Source of the DNA: an uncultured Lachnospiraceae bacterium
Lineage (GTDB): Bacteria; Bacillota; Clostridia; Lachnospirales; Lachnospiraceae
DNA: 64,000 nucleotides
Direction: 5' to 3'
Assembly (NCBI GenBank): GCA_946403625.1
Contig: CAMJAP010000004.1
Coordinates: forward strand, 1-64,000
Shown here: piece after piece, positions 20,762 through 30,660 of the stretch
How positions within the stretch are numbered: the first letter of the stretch is position 1
How the letters are laid out: every line of letters begins with the position of its first letter
Position numbers and translations under genes: made by a program
The notes under the pieces: model-generated
Told to the model about the DNA's origin: nothing
The model's database searches: none
What the model saw: the letters and a program-made list of their open reading frames with translations, nothing else

Positions 20762-23548
20762 CTAAAACTGATTGCTGTCAATCTCCAGGCTCACATTGGC
20801 ACCGTTACTGCTGGCATTTCCCACTGCCGGATTGTTCTGCGTTACGGGAATTTCCAGTGTAGTGATCGGTTCTTGTATTTCCTGCGGTGTTGCGCTTTGC
20901 TCCAGATACTGTTGCTCTTCCGGCAACAAATCCGGTAAGTTTTCCGTCCCGGTCGGTGTCGGCGCAGGAATCTCGATGGTCGGCTCTTCCTCCTCCGGCT
21001 GCGGTAAAAAGGCGGAGGGGTTCACGCTCAATTCATCCAGCACCGGCTGCAGGATGGCTTCGTTTACTTCATCCTGCATCAGTCGATACGGCTCACCTTT
21101 TGCAGCAGCCTCAACCTTTCCGGTATAATCCGTGATCGAATAGGTCAGCGTTTCTCTTGCTTCCTCTTCGCTCATATCGAAATCACCGTTCAATGCGGCA
21201 ACGATCTTGATATAGATCTCATCGAGTTCCGGAGCAACATTCAGTTCATTCGCTTTGTCTTTCAGATCGTCATATCGTTTGACGCCCTGCAGCAAAGCAT
21301 CCAATGCCTCGGCACGCATACCCATCGCACGATAGTTCTCGTAAGATTCGTACTTGCGATCCAGCGTTACCAGGAGTCTGGAGCGTTCATATATCAGGCG
21401 GTCGCTTTCGTTTAATTCCTTTCCGTACATAGTCAGGAATGCCGTCTTGTAATCCTCGTTATAGTAAGCCTTTCTGGCCTGGCTCAGCGTAAGCAGCGCC
21501 GGTACAAACATCATGATCACCATGATCACAGCCAGAACAGAGAACGACAACATAAAGGTCCGAATGATATATTTCTTCGGAATCTTTTTGGAATTGTCCG
21601 GTTCCGCAGGCTTCTTTTCTTTCTTCGGCTTTTTGGGTTTCTTTTCCTTCGGCGGCTTGGGCGGCTTTTCTTTCTTGGCCTTCTTTTCTTTCTTCTTTTT
21701 CTTTTTGCCCTTGCCGTCCTCCTCGGCATCGATCTCTTTGAGGATCGCTTCGTTCTCTTCGGAAAGCTTGGTCTGCTTGCCTTCGGGAACTGCTTCGTCT
21801 TCTTCCTCTTCCGCTGTCAATGCCTGTAATAATCTTGCAAAGAATCCGGGCTTTTTCTTGCCCCCATCGTCCGTTTCTTCCGCAGTTTCTTTCGGAGCTT
21901 TCTTCTTTCCGAACAGCCCACCGAACAACCCGCCTTCTTTTTTCTCTTTCTTTGCTTTTTTCTTCTTTTTGCCGGCGCCTTCTTCGTCTTCGGATTCTTC
22001 CTCCTCCATCGCATCCATACCGGCATTTTCCATCTGTTCCAAAATGCTGTTATCCAGCAATTCGTTATTATCGGATTTCTGCAAAAAATCTCCCAGATCG
22101 CTCAGATCCGGATCGCTCTCGCCCATTTCCTGCAGGATGGAAACCACATCCGTATCATCGTCCAGCGGATCCGGCTGTTCTGCATCTGCCGCCGCTGCAC
22201 GCAGTTTTTCCTCGATTTCATCGATGCCCATATGTTCCGCATCGTCTTCCGATCCGCCCAGAACACCTTCCAGATCAAATCCGCCGCCCAAAAGAGGCAG
22301 ATCATCCAGGGGATCATCCATATCCGTACTTCCGACATCCGCTTCGGATTCCGGCAGATTACCGTCCAGGCCCATCAGGACATTGATCTCTTCCTGGCTC
22401 ATGGAATCGTCAGCCACAGGCATATCTTCCCCGGCGTTTTCTTCACTACTCTCTTCACCACCGCCGCTCATAGAAGCCACAAGCGCCGCAATATCATCAG
22501 GATTCATGATCTTGTTGGGATCGTTATCAGACTCCGGCAATTCTTCCTCCTCAATGCTTTCTTCTACAACCGGTTCTTCTGCGGGTACATCTTCACCACC
22601 GTTCATCGAAGCCACCAGTGCCGCGATATCGTCCGGGCTCATCATTTTGTTGGGATCATCGTCTACAACCGGAGCTGCAGGTTCTTCCACAACCGGTTCT
22701 TCCGCAAGGGTCTCATCGCCGCCGTTCATGGAAGCCACCAGTGCCGCGATATCGTCCGGGCTCATCATTTTGTTGGGATCATTGTCTACAACCGGAGCTT
22801 CAGGTTCTTCTGTATCCGTTTCTTCTACAACTGCTTCTTCAGCGACCGGTCCTTCCGCAGGCGCTTCTTCACCGCCGTTCATGGAAGCCACCAATGCCGC
22901 AATATCGTCCGGGCTCATCATCTTGTTGGGATCATCGTCCACAACTGAAGCTGCAGGTTCTTCTGTAACCGTTTCTTCTACAACTGCTTCTTCAGCGACC
23001 GGTTCTTCCGCAGATGTTTCGTCACCACCATTCATTGATGCGATCAATGCGGCGATATCATCCGGATTCATCATCTTGTTGGGATCATCACTGACCACCG
23101 GTGCCGCAGGTTCTTCCGGCAACGGTTCTTCGGTAACGGTATGCGCAGGTTCTGCAGAAAAAGGAGATGCATTCACGATCGGAGCATCGGAAACTGCAGC
23201 ATCAGTATCTTCCTCCTCCGCCATGATCGTTTTGCGATAGATTTCTTCCGGGATTTCATCAAAGATCTTCATCGGGAAATTTTCGGTGGAAGGCTGATAA
23301 TCGCTGTCGGTAAACAGTTTGTCGTCAGCAGATTCCGAAAAGATCTCATCCTGCACCGCTTTCGGGACATCAAAAGAAGTCGGATCCGCATCCTCTTTTT
23401 CTGCGTGTCCGATTCTTTCCTTTTTCACGGTATTCTCAACCTGCGGGGTTACCGGCTTGGATTCGGCGGCTGTCCCCTGCCCGATGCCGGCCATCTGCTG
23501 TTGTGCAGCTTTGAGCAGTTGGTCCAGGCGGTCTTCTTCTGATGCCAT
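20762..23548 (-). CDS. Large single-TM protein with five near-identical DPNKMMSPDDIAALVASMNGG repeats plus one MSQEEINVLMG motif, lysine-rich juxtamembrane segments and helical C-terminal domain
   Basis: Continuous 928-aa ORF; repeats read directly; one TM 'FMLSFSVLAVIMVIMMFVPALLTL'. Confidence 0.8.
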   Translation of the reverse strand: MASEEDRLDQLLKAAQQQMAGIGQGTAAESKPVTPQVENTVKKERIGHAEKEDADPTSFDVPKAVQDEIFSESADDKLFTDSDYQPSTENFPMKIFDEIPEEIYRKTIMAEEEDTDAAVSDAPIVNASPFSAEPAHTVTEEPLPEEPAAPVVSDDPNKMMNPDDIAALIASMNGGDETSAEEPVAEEAVVEETVTEEPAASVVDDDPNKMMSPDDIAALVASMNGGEEAPAEGPVAEEAVVEETDTEEPEAPVVDNDPNKMMSPDDIAALVASMNGGDETLAEEPVVEEPAAPVVDDDPNKMMSPDDIAALVASMNGGEDVPAEEPVVEESIEEEELPESDNDPNKIMNPDDIAALVASMSGGGEESSEENAGEDMPVADDSMSQEEINVLMGLDGNLPESEADVGSTDMDDPLDDLPLLGGGFDLEGVLGGSEDDAEHMGIDEIEEKLRAAAADAEQPDPLDDDTDVVSILQEMGESDPDLSDLGDFLQKSDNNELLDNSILEQMENAGMDAMEEEESEDEEGAGKKKKKAKKEKKEGGLFGGLFGKKKAPKETAEETDDGGKKKPGFFARLLQALTAEEEEDEAVPEGKQTKLSEENEAILKEIDAEEDGKGKKKKKKEKKAKKEKPPKPPKEKKPKKPKKEKKPAEPDNSKKIPKKYIIRTFMLSFSVLAVIMVIMMFVPALLTLSQARKAYYNEDYKTAFLTMYGKELNESDRLIYERSRLLVTLDRKYESYENYRAMGMRAEALDALLQGVKRYDDLKDKANELNVAPELDEIYIKIVAALNGDFDMSEEEARETLTYSITDYTGKVEAAAKGEPYRLMQDEVNEAILQPVLDELSVNPSAFLPQPEEEEPTIEIPAPTPTGTENLPDLLPEEQQYLEQSATPQEIQEPITTLEIPVTQNNPAVGNASSNGANVSLEIDSNQF
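22371..23095. repeat. Intragenic tandem motif repeats encoding FliM N-terminus-like motifs
   Basis: Units begin (plus-strand reading) near 22461, 22596, 22719, 22872 and 23025; divergent sixth copy at ~22371-22411. Confidence 0.85.
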
Positions 23549-23640
23549 ATCAGGCGTCTCCCGTATGAATTTACATAATATTCTGAATAAGCCTAGTTTA
23601 TCACATTTATCGGTGTTTCACAACCTTTAATTGTGAATTA

Positions 23641-23666
23641 AAAAGCCCCCCGAAGGGGGCAAAAAA
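23641..23666 (-). terminator. Rho-independent terminator between cheV and the repeat protein gene
   Basis: aaaaagcccccc-gaa-gggggcaaaaaa; GC stem flanked by A/T runs, could work in both directions. Confidence 0.8.
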
Positions 23667-23671
23667 GCATA

Positions 23672-24574
23672 TTATTGTTCGATTCCCAGCACTTCATCAA
23701 TGGTGCGTACCAGATTGCCGATCTCCGGCTTGGTCAGCTGCGCATCCGCCCCCAGCTGCACGCCCTTGCGGCGCATCTCTTCATTGATCAGCGAAGAGAA
23801 GATGATGATCGGAATGTGTTTCAGAGTATCGTCCGTCTTCACCAATTTAGTCAGACGATGGCCGTCCATCAGCGGCATTTCGATATCGGTGATGATGCAC
23901 TGTACATGCTCCTCCAGCGTATCTTCTTCTTTCCATTCGCAGATCAAATCCCATGCCTGCTGTCCGTTCTCGGTATGAGTCAGGTTGGAATAACCGGCAC
24001 GATGCAGGGATTCCACGATCAGCTTATTGAGCAGTGCCGAATCTTCCGCGATCAGGATCGGGGTATCGTTTCTGGAACGAACGCCCATTTCATCGATCTC
24101 CTGAATCTTAAGCCCTGTTTCCGGATTAATGTCCGTTACGATCTTTTCGAAGTCCAGAATGATGATCAGTTTATTGTTCTTCTTGATGATACCGGTAGAT
24201 ACACCGTCTTCGGAATTGGAAACGGTGGAATCCGGTTTGATGATCTCTGTCCAGGAAACGCGGTGGATACCGACTACAGAATCCACATGGAATGCGATGT
24301 CCAATTCGTTAAAGTTGGTGACGATGAACAAACCTTTGGGTTCCGATTCGCCGCGCTGCAAGCAGTTCTTCAGGTCGATCGCCGTGATCATTACTTCACG
24401 CGGCATAAAAATACCTTCCACGCTGGGATGTGCATTGGGAACCGGGGTGACCGGCTGGTAAGGAATGATCTCACGGATTTTTGCAACATTGATACCGTAA
24501 GAATTGCCTGCCAGCATGAATTCAAGTACTTCCAGTTCGTTGGTACCGCTTTCCATCAAAATCTTTGATTCCAT
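23672..24574 (-). CDS. cheV: CheV-type chemotaxis protein (CheW domain plus receiver domain)
   Basis: N-terminal CheW-like 'VLEFMLAGNSYGINVAKIREII'; C-terminal receiver 'PILIAEDSALLNKLI...CIITDIEMPLMDGHRLTKLVK'. Confidence 0.92.
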   Translation of the reverse strand: MESKILMESGTNELEVLEFMLAGNSYGINVAKIREIIPYQPVTPVPNAHPSVEGIFMPREVMITAIDLKNCLQRGESEPKGLFIVTNFNELDIAFHVDSVVGIHRVSWTEIIKPDSTVSNSEDGVSTGIIKKNNKLIIILDFEKIVTDINPETGLKIQEIDEMGVRSRNDTPILIAEDSALLNKLIVESLHRAGYSNLTHTENGQQAWDLICEWKEEDTLEEHVQCIITDIEMPLMDGHRLTKLVKTDDTLKHIPIIIFSSLINEEMRRKGVQLGADAQLTKPEIGNLVRTIDEVLGIEQ

Positions 24575-24629
24575 AACCCCACACCTCGTTTCATAATATT
24601 TATTATCAGGAAAAGCCTTTGTTACCGCA

Positions 24630-25400
24630 CTACAGAAGTGTCAGTTCCGAACGCTTCTCCCCATAACGCAAGGTCATTTTGAGTGCTTCGATCGACGATG
24701 CGGTTGCTGCATCCACTTCGACGATCAGGACGGCCTCTTTGCTTCCGCCGGCCGGAATGGTTTCCAGAAACATGGAAAATTCATCCAATCGTAATGTACG
24801 CAATGCCGGCTTGGAAACACTGTTGTTAATGCGGAAATTGAACTTTGCACCCTTGCCCGCCATATCCAGGATCACATCGCTTGCACCTGTGTTTTGTATC
24901 GTATAGCGGAACACGATCAGCGAACTGCCTTCCGTTGCCCGTACAACACCCTGCCAGTCATTGGTATCGGTATTCTGCGGATAGGTGGCACACACCTCAT
25001 ACCCGGCATAGTTGATCTCGAGATCCGGTTCTTCCAGAAAATCATCGATATCGGTATAGACCGCCACCTGCGCCGGTTCCGAACCGCTGCCGGATCCGTT
25101 CTCTCCGGAGCCTTCCGGTGTTTCCGGCTCCTCCGGGATCTTTAACGCCTGATTGATCGCAATCTGCGCCTGTACCTGCGCACGGCGTTCCAGTTCCTGC
25201 CGGTGTTCTTCGATTTCTTCCGCTGTAACCGTGGTCATCTCATAGTTTGCATCATACTGTAAAAGGAGATGCGCTGCATACTCCTCCACCTGATGCATTT
25301 CTTCGTCACTCAGTTCCGGGATCGCGTTGGTTGTGCAGGCGCTTAAGCTGCACATAAGAACAGCCGCCCCGCTCAAAAACGCACATTTTAACCTTCTCAT
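24630..25400 (-). CDS. Putative lipoprotein with Ig-like/DUF4352-like C-terminal region
   Basis: Lipobox 'CSLSACTT'; C-terminal 'FRYTIQNTGASDVIL...' pattern. Confidence 0.65.
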   Translation of the reverse strand: MRRLKCAFLSGAAVLMCSLSACTTNAIPELSDEEMHQVEEYAAHLLLQYDANYEMTTVTAEEIEEHRQELERRAQVQAQIAINQALKIPEEPETPEGSGENGSGSGSEPAQVAVYTDIDDFLEEPDLEINYAGYEVCATYPQNTDTNDWQGVVRATEGSSLIVFRYTIQNTGASDVILDMAGKGAKFNFRINNSVSKPALRTLRLDEFSMFLETIPAGGSKEAVLIVEVDAATASSIEALKMTLRYGEKRSELTLL

Positions 25401-25435
25401 AATAGTATTATGTTACCACATTTTGCCTAACTTGT

Positions 25436-26947
25436 CTACACAACTATTTCAGATCCGTTCTCTAATTCGAACCAGAATTCCACGCCGTCTTCGTGATTTT
25501 TTACGCCGTAATCCTGCTTTAGGGATTCCATGATCGCCTTCACGATGGACAGTCCCAAACCGCTGCCTCCGTACTCGCGGGTGCGCGCCTTATCCACCTT
25601 GTAAAACTTCTCCCAGATGCGCTGCAGACTGTCTTCCGGGATCGGCTCACCGGTATTAAATACGCTGATGCGTATATGCTTTCCGTCTTCATTGCACTGC
25701 GCCCTGACCACGATCTCCTTCTTTCCGCCACAGTGATGCACGGCATTGGAAATGTAATTGCGCAATACTTCTTCCGTCTGGTATTCATCCGCCCAAACGT
25801 ATTTTCCGACACTTTCTTCGTAGGTGATCGTGATGCCCTGCTGCTCCGTTAACGGTGCAAAGGACTGTATGCAGTGACCGATCAGTTCGTTGATGTCAAA
25901 ACGCTCCATCTGCATCGCATCCGCGCCGGATTCCACCTGACTTAACGAGATCAAACGCTTTACCAGATGGTTCATCTTGTGCGTTTCGTCCATGATCACA
26001 TCGCAATAATAATCCAGGCTCTCACGGTCATCGATGATGCCTTCCTTCAACCCTTCCGCATATCCCTGGATCAGCGCGATCGGAGTTTTCAATTCATGTG
26101 AAACATTGGCGATAAACTCTCTTCTGCGCTCGTCCTCATTTCGTCTGGCATCCACATCCTTTTGCAGTTCGAGATTGGCGGTTTTCAAATGGCTGATGGT
26201 TTCTTCCAGACGATCGGACATCTGATTCATATTTTCGCCGAGCACCGCGATCTCGTTTTGTTCATGCCCATGATACTTGGTCTCAAAATTCAGATTGGCC
26301 ATTTCCTTGGAGATATCGGCAAGTTTCATGATGGGATCCGTGATGCGGCTGCTCACACCCCAGATCACGATCGCCGCCAACACTATGGCCGCCAGTCCGA
26401 CATAGAGCAAAAAGACATTGGACATGTGCACGCTGTCCCGGATGCTTTCCAGAGCAGTCCGGATCATAAAAAAGCAGTCCTCATCCAGATGTCCCCACAT
26501 GGTGACATATTCGGATTCCGTCACCGGATCCTGCATGTAACTCAGCGTGTAAGCACCAGTGGTAAAGATGACTTTTTTGGAAAGTGTATCCCTTGCGAAC
26601 ACCACATCACGCAATTGTCGGTTGATCTGTTCGGGATCTTTGATCGTCGAATACAGCGTCTGCGAACTGGAATCCGTGATGATAAAATTGACATTATAGA
26701 TCGTGCACAGATGATTGATCTGCGCTTCCGTCTCGGGAGAAGTAAGCGTGTTGTCGTCATGGGCCTGCTGCAACAGATGATAGACTTCCAGCAGGTTATC
26801 CCGTTTGGACTGGACATAATATTTTTCCAGAAAAAACACATTGATAAACCAGCACATAAAAATCGTGCCGCTCAGCAAAAGAATAAAAACCTTGGCCAAT
26901 TGTTTCTTGAGTGAATACCTTACCCGCTGTTTTCTGTCGGTCCTCAT
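25436..26947 (-). CDS. Sensor histidine kinase with HAMP domain
   Basis: 'FIANVSHELKTPIALIQGYAEGLKEG' H-box; 'GGSGLGLSIVKAIMES' G-box; two TMs. Confidence 0.95.
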   Translation of the reverse strand: MRTDRKQRVRYSLKKQLAKVFILLLSGTIFMCWFINVFFLEKYYVQSKRDNLLEVYHLLQQAHDDNTLTSPETEAQINHLCTIYNVNFIITDSSSQTLYSTIKDPEQINRQLRDVVFARDTLSKKVIFTTGAYTLSYMQDPVTESEYVTMWGHLDEDCFFMIRTALESIRDSVHMSNVFLLYVGLAAIVLAAIVIWGVSSRITDPIMKLADISKEMANLNFETKYHGHEQNEIAVLGENMNQMSDRLEETISHLKTANLELQKDVDARRNEDERRREFIANVSHELKTPIALIQGYAEGLKEGIIDDRESLDYYCDVIMDETHKMNHLVKRLISLSQVESGADAMQMERFDINELIGHCIQSFAPLTEQQGITITYEESVGKYVWADEYQTEEVLRNYISNAVHHCGGKKEIVVRAQCNEDGKHIRISVFNTGEPIPEDSLQRIWEKFYKVDKARTREYGGSGLGLSIVKAIMESLKQDYGVKNHEDGVEFWFELENGSEIVV

Positions 26948-27630
26948 TCTTTTTCCTTAACCTCAAATTTATACCCCAGTCCCCAGATGGTCTGGATCAG
27001 ATCTCCTTTTTCGCCCAATTTGCTGCGCAGTTTTTTGACATGGGTATCAATGGTTCTTGCATCGCCGAAATAATCATAATTCCACACACTGTTTAAGATC
27101 TTTTCGCGAGACAGCGCAATGCCCTGATTCTCCATAAAGTAGGTTAATAATTCAAATTCTTTATAGGACAGCTCGATCATTTCGCCGTCCACTTCCACGG
27201 AATGCGCGGTTTTGTCGATCACTACGCCGCCGGCTTCCATACGCCCGTCCGCGGTCGCGCCGGTGGTACGGCGCAGGATGGCTTCCACTCTGGCCACCAG
27301 GATCTTGGGGCTGAAGGGTTTGGAAATATACTCGTCCACGCCCAGCTGAAAGCCGAGCAGTTCGTCCCGTTCTTCACTTCTTGCCGTGAGCATGATGATC
27401 GGGATCTGCGAAGTTTTTCGGATCTCCTTACACACTTCCCAGCCGTCCATCTTGGGCATCATGACATCCAGAATGATGAGTGCAATGTTTTTGTCCTCAT
27501 AAAAAAGATCCAATGCGGCACTGCCGTCTTCGGCTTCCGTCACCTCGTAACCGCTCTTGGTCAAAAAGTCTTTCACCAGCTTACGCATACGTGCTTCGTC
27601 ATCCACGATCAGGATCTTGTTCTTTTCCAT
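26944..27630 (-). CDS. OmpR/PhoB family response regulator
   Basis: 'ILIVDDEARMRKLVKDFL', 'LIILDVMMPKMDGWEVC', C-terminal winged helix 'ARTIDTHVKKLRSKLGEKGDLIQTIWGLGYKF'. Overlaps the kinase gene by 4 nt. Confidence 0.96.
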   Translation of the reverse strand: MEKNKILIVDDEARMRKLVKDFLTKSGYEVTEAEDGSAALDLFYEDKNIALIILDVMMPKMDGWEVCKEIRKTSQIPIIMLTARSEERDELLGFQLGVDEYISKPFSPKILVARVEAILRRTTGATADGRMEAGGVVIDKTAHSVEVDGEMIELSYKEFELLTYFMENQGIALSREKILNSVWNYDYFGDARTIDTHVKKLRSKLGEKGDLIQTIWGLGYKFEVKEKE

Positions 27631-27701
27631 GGCAAGGTATCCTCCGAAAAAACATATTGATATATAGAATTTACACCGGAATTATGTGTAAAATGTGAAA
27701 T

Positions 27702-28352
27702 TCATTCGTTTTCGATATTTAATGCCCGTTCTTTTTCGCGAACGACCTGTTCCCGCTGTTGCAGTTCCATTTCCCATTCGGCATAACGATCCTGCAGCAC
27801 GCGTTCGTAATTCAGAATATTCGGATTGTCGCTTACCCCTGCAATGGCCAGCATGGCGATCACCGCGATCAAAAGAAATACGATAACGATATGCGAAATG
27901 CTCCTGCCGGTACGCTGCCGTTTCAGATCGGCACGCATCCGACGCATGGTGTCTTTCAGTTCATTATAACGGCTGGTGGTTTCTTTCAGTTCGGTATTGT
28001 CCTGCAGCAGATCGGAGGGCAGCCCCGGGATCTCACCGTCGATGTTCTCACGGTTGTTCTCCAGATATTCCCGGATGTGCAACAGATAGGAATAGCCTTC
28101 CGCGGTATGAAATACATTGCCTTCCAAAGCCTTCACATACAGGGTATAGACCAGCTGCGGACGGCGGTAATCCAGCTGTCGCTCCAGCCTGCGGATCTTG
28201 TCCCTCTCCGTGACGGCCGCTTCGGCGGATACAACATCCGGATACGAAAAAAATCCCTGCTCGATACGGCCGGTTGCCTTGGGCTCAACAGGTTCCTGTG
28301 CCTGCTTACGAGTCTTTTTCTCGCTTGTTTTTTCGGGCTGTTTCGTATCCAT
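27702..28352 (-). CDS. Hypothetical coiled-coil membrane protein
   Basis: Charged N-terminus, one TM 'SHIVIVFLLIAVIAMLAIAGV', C-terminal coiled coil. Confidence 0.6.
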   Translation of the reverse strand: MDTKQPEKTSEKKTRKQAQEPVEPKATGRIEQGFFSYPDVVSAEAAVTERDKIRRLERQLDYRRPQLVYTLYVKALEGNVFHTAEGYSYLLHIREYLENNRENIDGEIPGLPSDLLQDNTELKETTSRYNELKDTMRRMRADLKRQRTGRSISHIVIVFLLIAVIAMLAIAGVSDNPNILNYERVLQDRYAEWEMELQQREQVVREKERALNIENE

Positions 28353-28486
28353 CCGGATCTCCTGTTATAAAAAGTATTATAGTATTATCCTAACCGTTAT
28401 CCGGAAAAGACGCAACCATAATATGTCCATGAAATCAAAAATCCCCCCGCATAAAAGAATTACACAGGGAGACCTTTGGAAAGGAG

Positions 28487-28942
28487 TCAATCTTTATCCA
28501 GTACTTTTTTCAATTCATCCATAAAGGTGTTGATGTCCTTGAACTCACGATATACGGATGCGAAACGTACATAAGCAACCGTATCGAGTTTTTCAAGGCG
28601 TTCCATAACGATCTCGCCGATCACGCCGCTCGGAACTTCTTTTTCTTCGCGTTTGAAGATCTCGTTTTCAATATCGTTCACCAGATTGCGGATCTCGTCA
28701 GCGCTGATGGGCCGCTTGTGTGTTGCCAGTAAAATACCGTCTTCAATCTTTTTCCGGTCGTAAGGTTCCCGGTTGTTGTCTTTCTTGATGACGATCAGCG
28801 GAATGGTCTCCACTTTTTCGTAAGTGGTAAAACGCTTGTCGCATTCGTCACACACACGTCTGCGTCGGATCGAAGCATTGTCTTCGGCCGGTCTGGAATC
28901 TACCACACGGGTATTTTCGTGTCCGCAAAATGGGCATTTCAT
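28487..28942 (-). CDS. nrdR: Transcriptional regulator NrdR
   Basis: 'MKCPFCGHENTRVVDSRPAEDNASIRRRRVCDECDKRFTTYE' Zn ribbon plus ATP-cone. Confidence 0.97.
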   Translation of the reverse strand: MKCPFCGHENTRVVDSRPAEDNASIRRRRVCDECDKRFTTYEKVETIPLIVIKKDNNREPYDRKKIEDGILLATHKRPISADEIRNLVNDIENEIFKREEKEVPSGVIGEIVMERLEKLDTVAYVRFASVYREFKDINTFMDELKKVLDKD

Positions 28943-29079
28943 AAGTATTATCCTCCTTATGGACATAACGGGTATATATTGTTACCCTTACCACAAGATA
29001 TAGTATAACAGATAATAATATTATGTCAACCGAATTTATAAGAAAGATTGTATCTTTGAAAATTTCGATGAAATAACGC

Positions 29080-29658
29080 TTATTTTCGGAATGTGATCTC
29101 TCCGGTCGCGGCATCCATGCTTTCCACGATCGCCAGGGATTCCACACGTATCCCTTGTTCACGCAGTTCCTTTCCGCCATCCTGGAAGCCCTTTTCAATC
29201 GCGATTCCCACACCGCACAACTGCGCTCCTGCTTCTTTTAAGATCTGCACCAGACCGCGGATCGCGCAGCCGTTCGCCAAAAAATCATCCAGAATCAACA
29301 CCTTATCCTCCGGCGACAGATACTTTTTGGATACGATCACATCATAGACCTTCTGGTGCGTAAAGGATTGCACCTTTGCCGAATAGACGCTGCCGTCCAG
29401 ATTGATGGACTGGGACTTTTTGGCAAATACCACGGGTACCTGAAAATATTGTGCTGCCACCGCCGCAATCCCGATACCGGATGCTTCGATGGTCAGGATC
29501 TTGTTGATCGGTTCGTTTTCATACAGCCGTTTCCATTCTTTTCCCATCTCCTGAAACAGCGCAATATCCATCTGATGGTTCAAAAAGCTGTCTACTTTCA
29601 GGACATTTCCTTCTTTTACGATGCCGTCTTTTCGTATTCTTTCTTCCAGTAATTGCAT
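29080..29658 (-). CDS. xpt: Xanthine phosphoribosyltransferase
   Basis: '[31 protein letters not shown]', '[20 protein letters not shown]'. Confidence 0.95.
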   Translation of the reverse strand: MQLLEERIRKDGIVKEGNVLKVDSFLNHQMDIALFQEMGKEWKRLYENEPINKILTIEASGIGIAAVAAQYFQVPVVFAKKSQSINLDGSVYSAKVQSFTHQKVYDVIVSKKYLSPEDKVLILDDFLANGCAIRGLVQILKEAGAQLCGVGIAIEKGFQDGGKELREQGIRVESLAIVESMDAATGEITFRK

Positions 29659-29676
29659 CTTATCTATCCTCCTGCA

Positions 29677-30660
29677 TTATCGCTCTTCTCTGAAATATGC
29701 CAGGCCTAAACTTGCGGGCGGCTGTTTTTCGCGGCTGTTCTTCATACTGCTGACGACCAGCACGATGATCGTAACCACATAAGGCAGCATTTTAAAGATC
29801 TCCTGGGAAGACCGCGTCAGCCCCGGAATGTACATATACATCCAATACAGGATACCGAACAGATAGGCGCCCCAGATGGCATTGATGGATTTCCAGGTAG
29901 CAAAGATGACCAGTGCCACGGCCAGCCAGCCCAGTTTTTCGATACTGCCGTCGTTTGCCCAGGTGCCTTTGATATAGTCCATGACATAATAAACGCCGCC
30001 GAATCCGCTGATCCCGGCTCCGATGCAGATGGCAAGATATTTGTTCTTCGTTACGTTGATGCCGGCCGCATCCGCTGCCTGCGGATTTTCTCCTACGGTT
30101 CGCAGATTGAGCCCGGCTCTGGTATGCATCAAAAAGCGATGTACGATGATCGCACATAGGATGGCCAGATACACCATAAAGCCGTAGGAGAAAAATAATT
30201 TACCCACAATCCCCAGATCGGCAAGCGGCGTAATGGTCGTTCGAAATGCCGAGGAAGTCACCGGCACGGCGATCTGTTCAAATCTTCCGGCCAGGGTATT
30301 TAAGGAACCTCCGAAAAAGTTGGCCACACCGGATCCGAAAATGGTCAGCGTAAGTCCGGTAACATTTTGATTGGCCCGAAGCGTGATCGTGAGAAATGCA
30401 TAGATCAGGCCGCCCAGCGCCGAAGCACAAAAAGCACTCACCAGGGCGATCAATACGCAGACTGCTTTGCTCGGATTCTCCGTGCTGCCCTCGTAAATAA
30501 ACACGGCTGCCAGAGAAGCAATGCCGCCGAGATACATGATCCCCGGGACACCCAGATTCAGATTGCCGGCTTTTTCGGCAATGATCTCACCGATGCATCC
30601 GAACATGATCACGGTTCCGAAGAATACCGCTGCCTGTATCAGTGTTACAAATCCCTGCAT
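29677..30660 (-). CDS. BMP-type nucleoside ABC transporter permease (NupQ/YufQ-like)
   Basis: 'GEIIAEKAGNLNLGVPGIMYLGGI' typical of this permease family. Confidence 0.88.
   Translation of the reverse strand: MQGFVTLIQAAVFFGTVIMFGCIGEIIAEKAGNLNLGVPGIMYLGGIASLAAVFIYEGSTENPSKAVCVLIALVSAFCASALGGLIYAFLTITLRANQNVTGLTLTIFGSGVANFFGGSLNTLAGRFEQIAVPVTSSAFRTTITPLADLGIVGKLFFSYGFMVYLAILCAIIVHRFLMHTRAGLNLRTVGENPQAADAAGINVTKNKYLAICIGAGISGFGGVYYVMDYIKGTWANDGSIEKLGWLAVALVIFATWKSINAIWGAYLFGILYWMYMYIPGLTRSSQEIFKMLPYVVTIIVLVVSSMKNSREKQPPASLGLAYFREER

Noticed and set aside
21513-23240. 575-aa plus-strand ORF antisense to the repeat protein
   Set aside because: Low-complexity Ser/Phe-rich mirror of the acidic/lysine-rich minus-strand coding sequence; no credible start context or domain.
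23675-24568. 297-aa plus-strand ORF antisense to cheV
   Set aside because: Covers a clearly coding minus-strand gene; composition typical of an antisense artefact.
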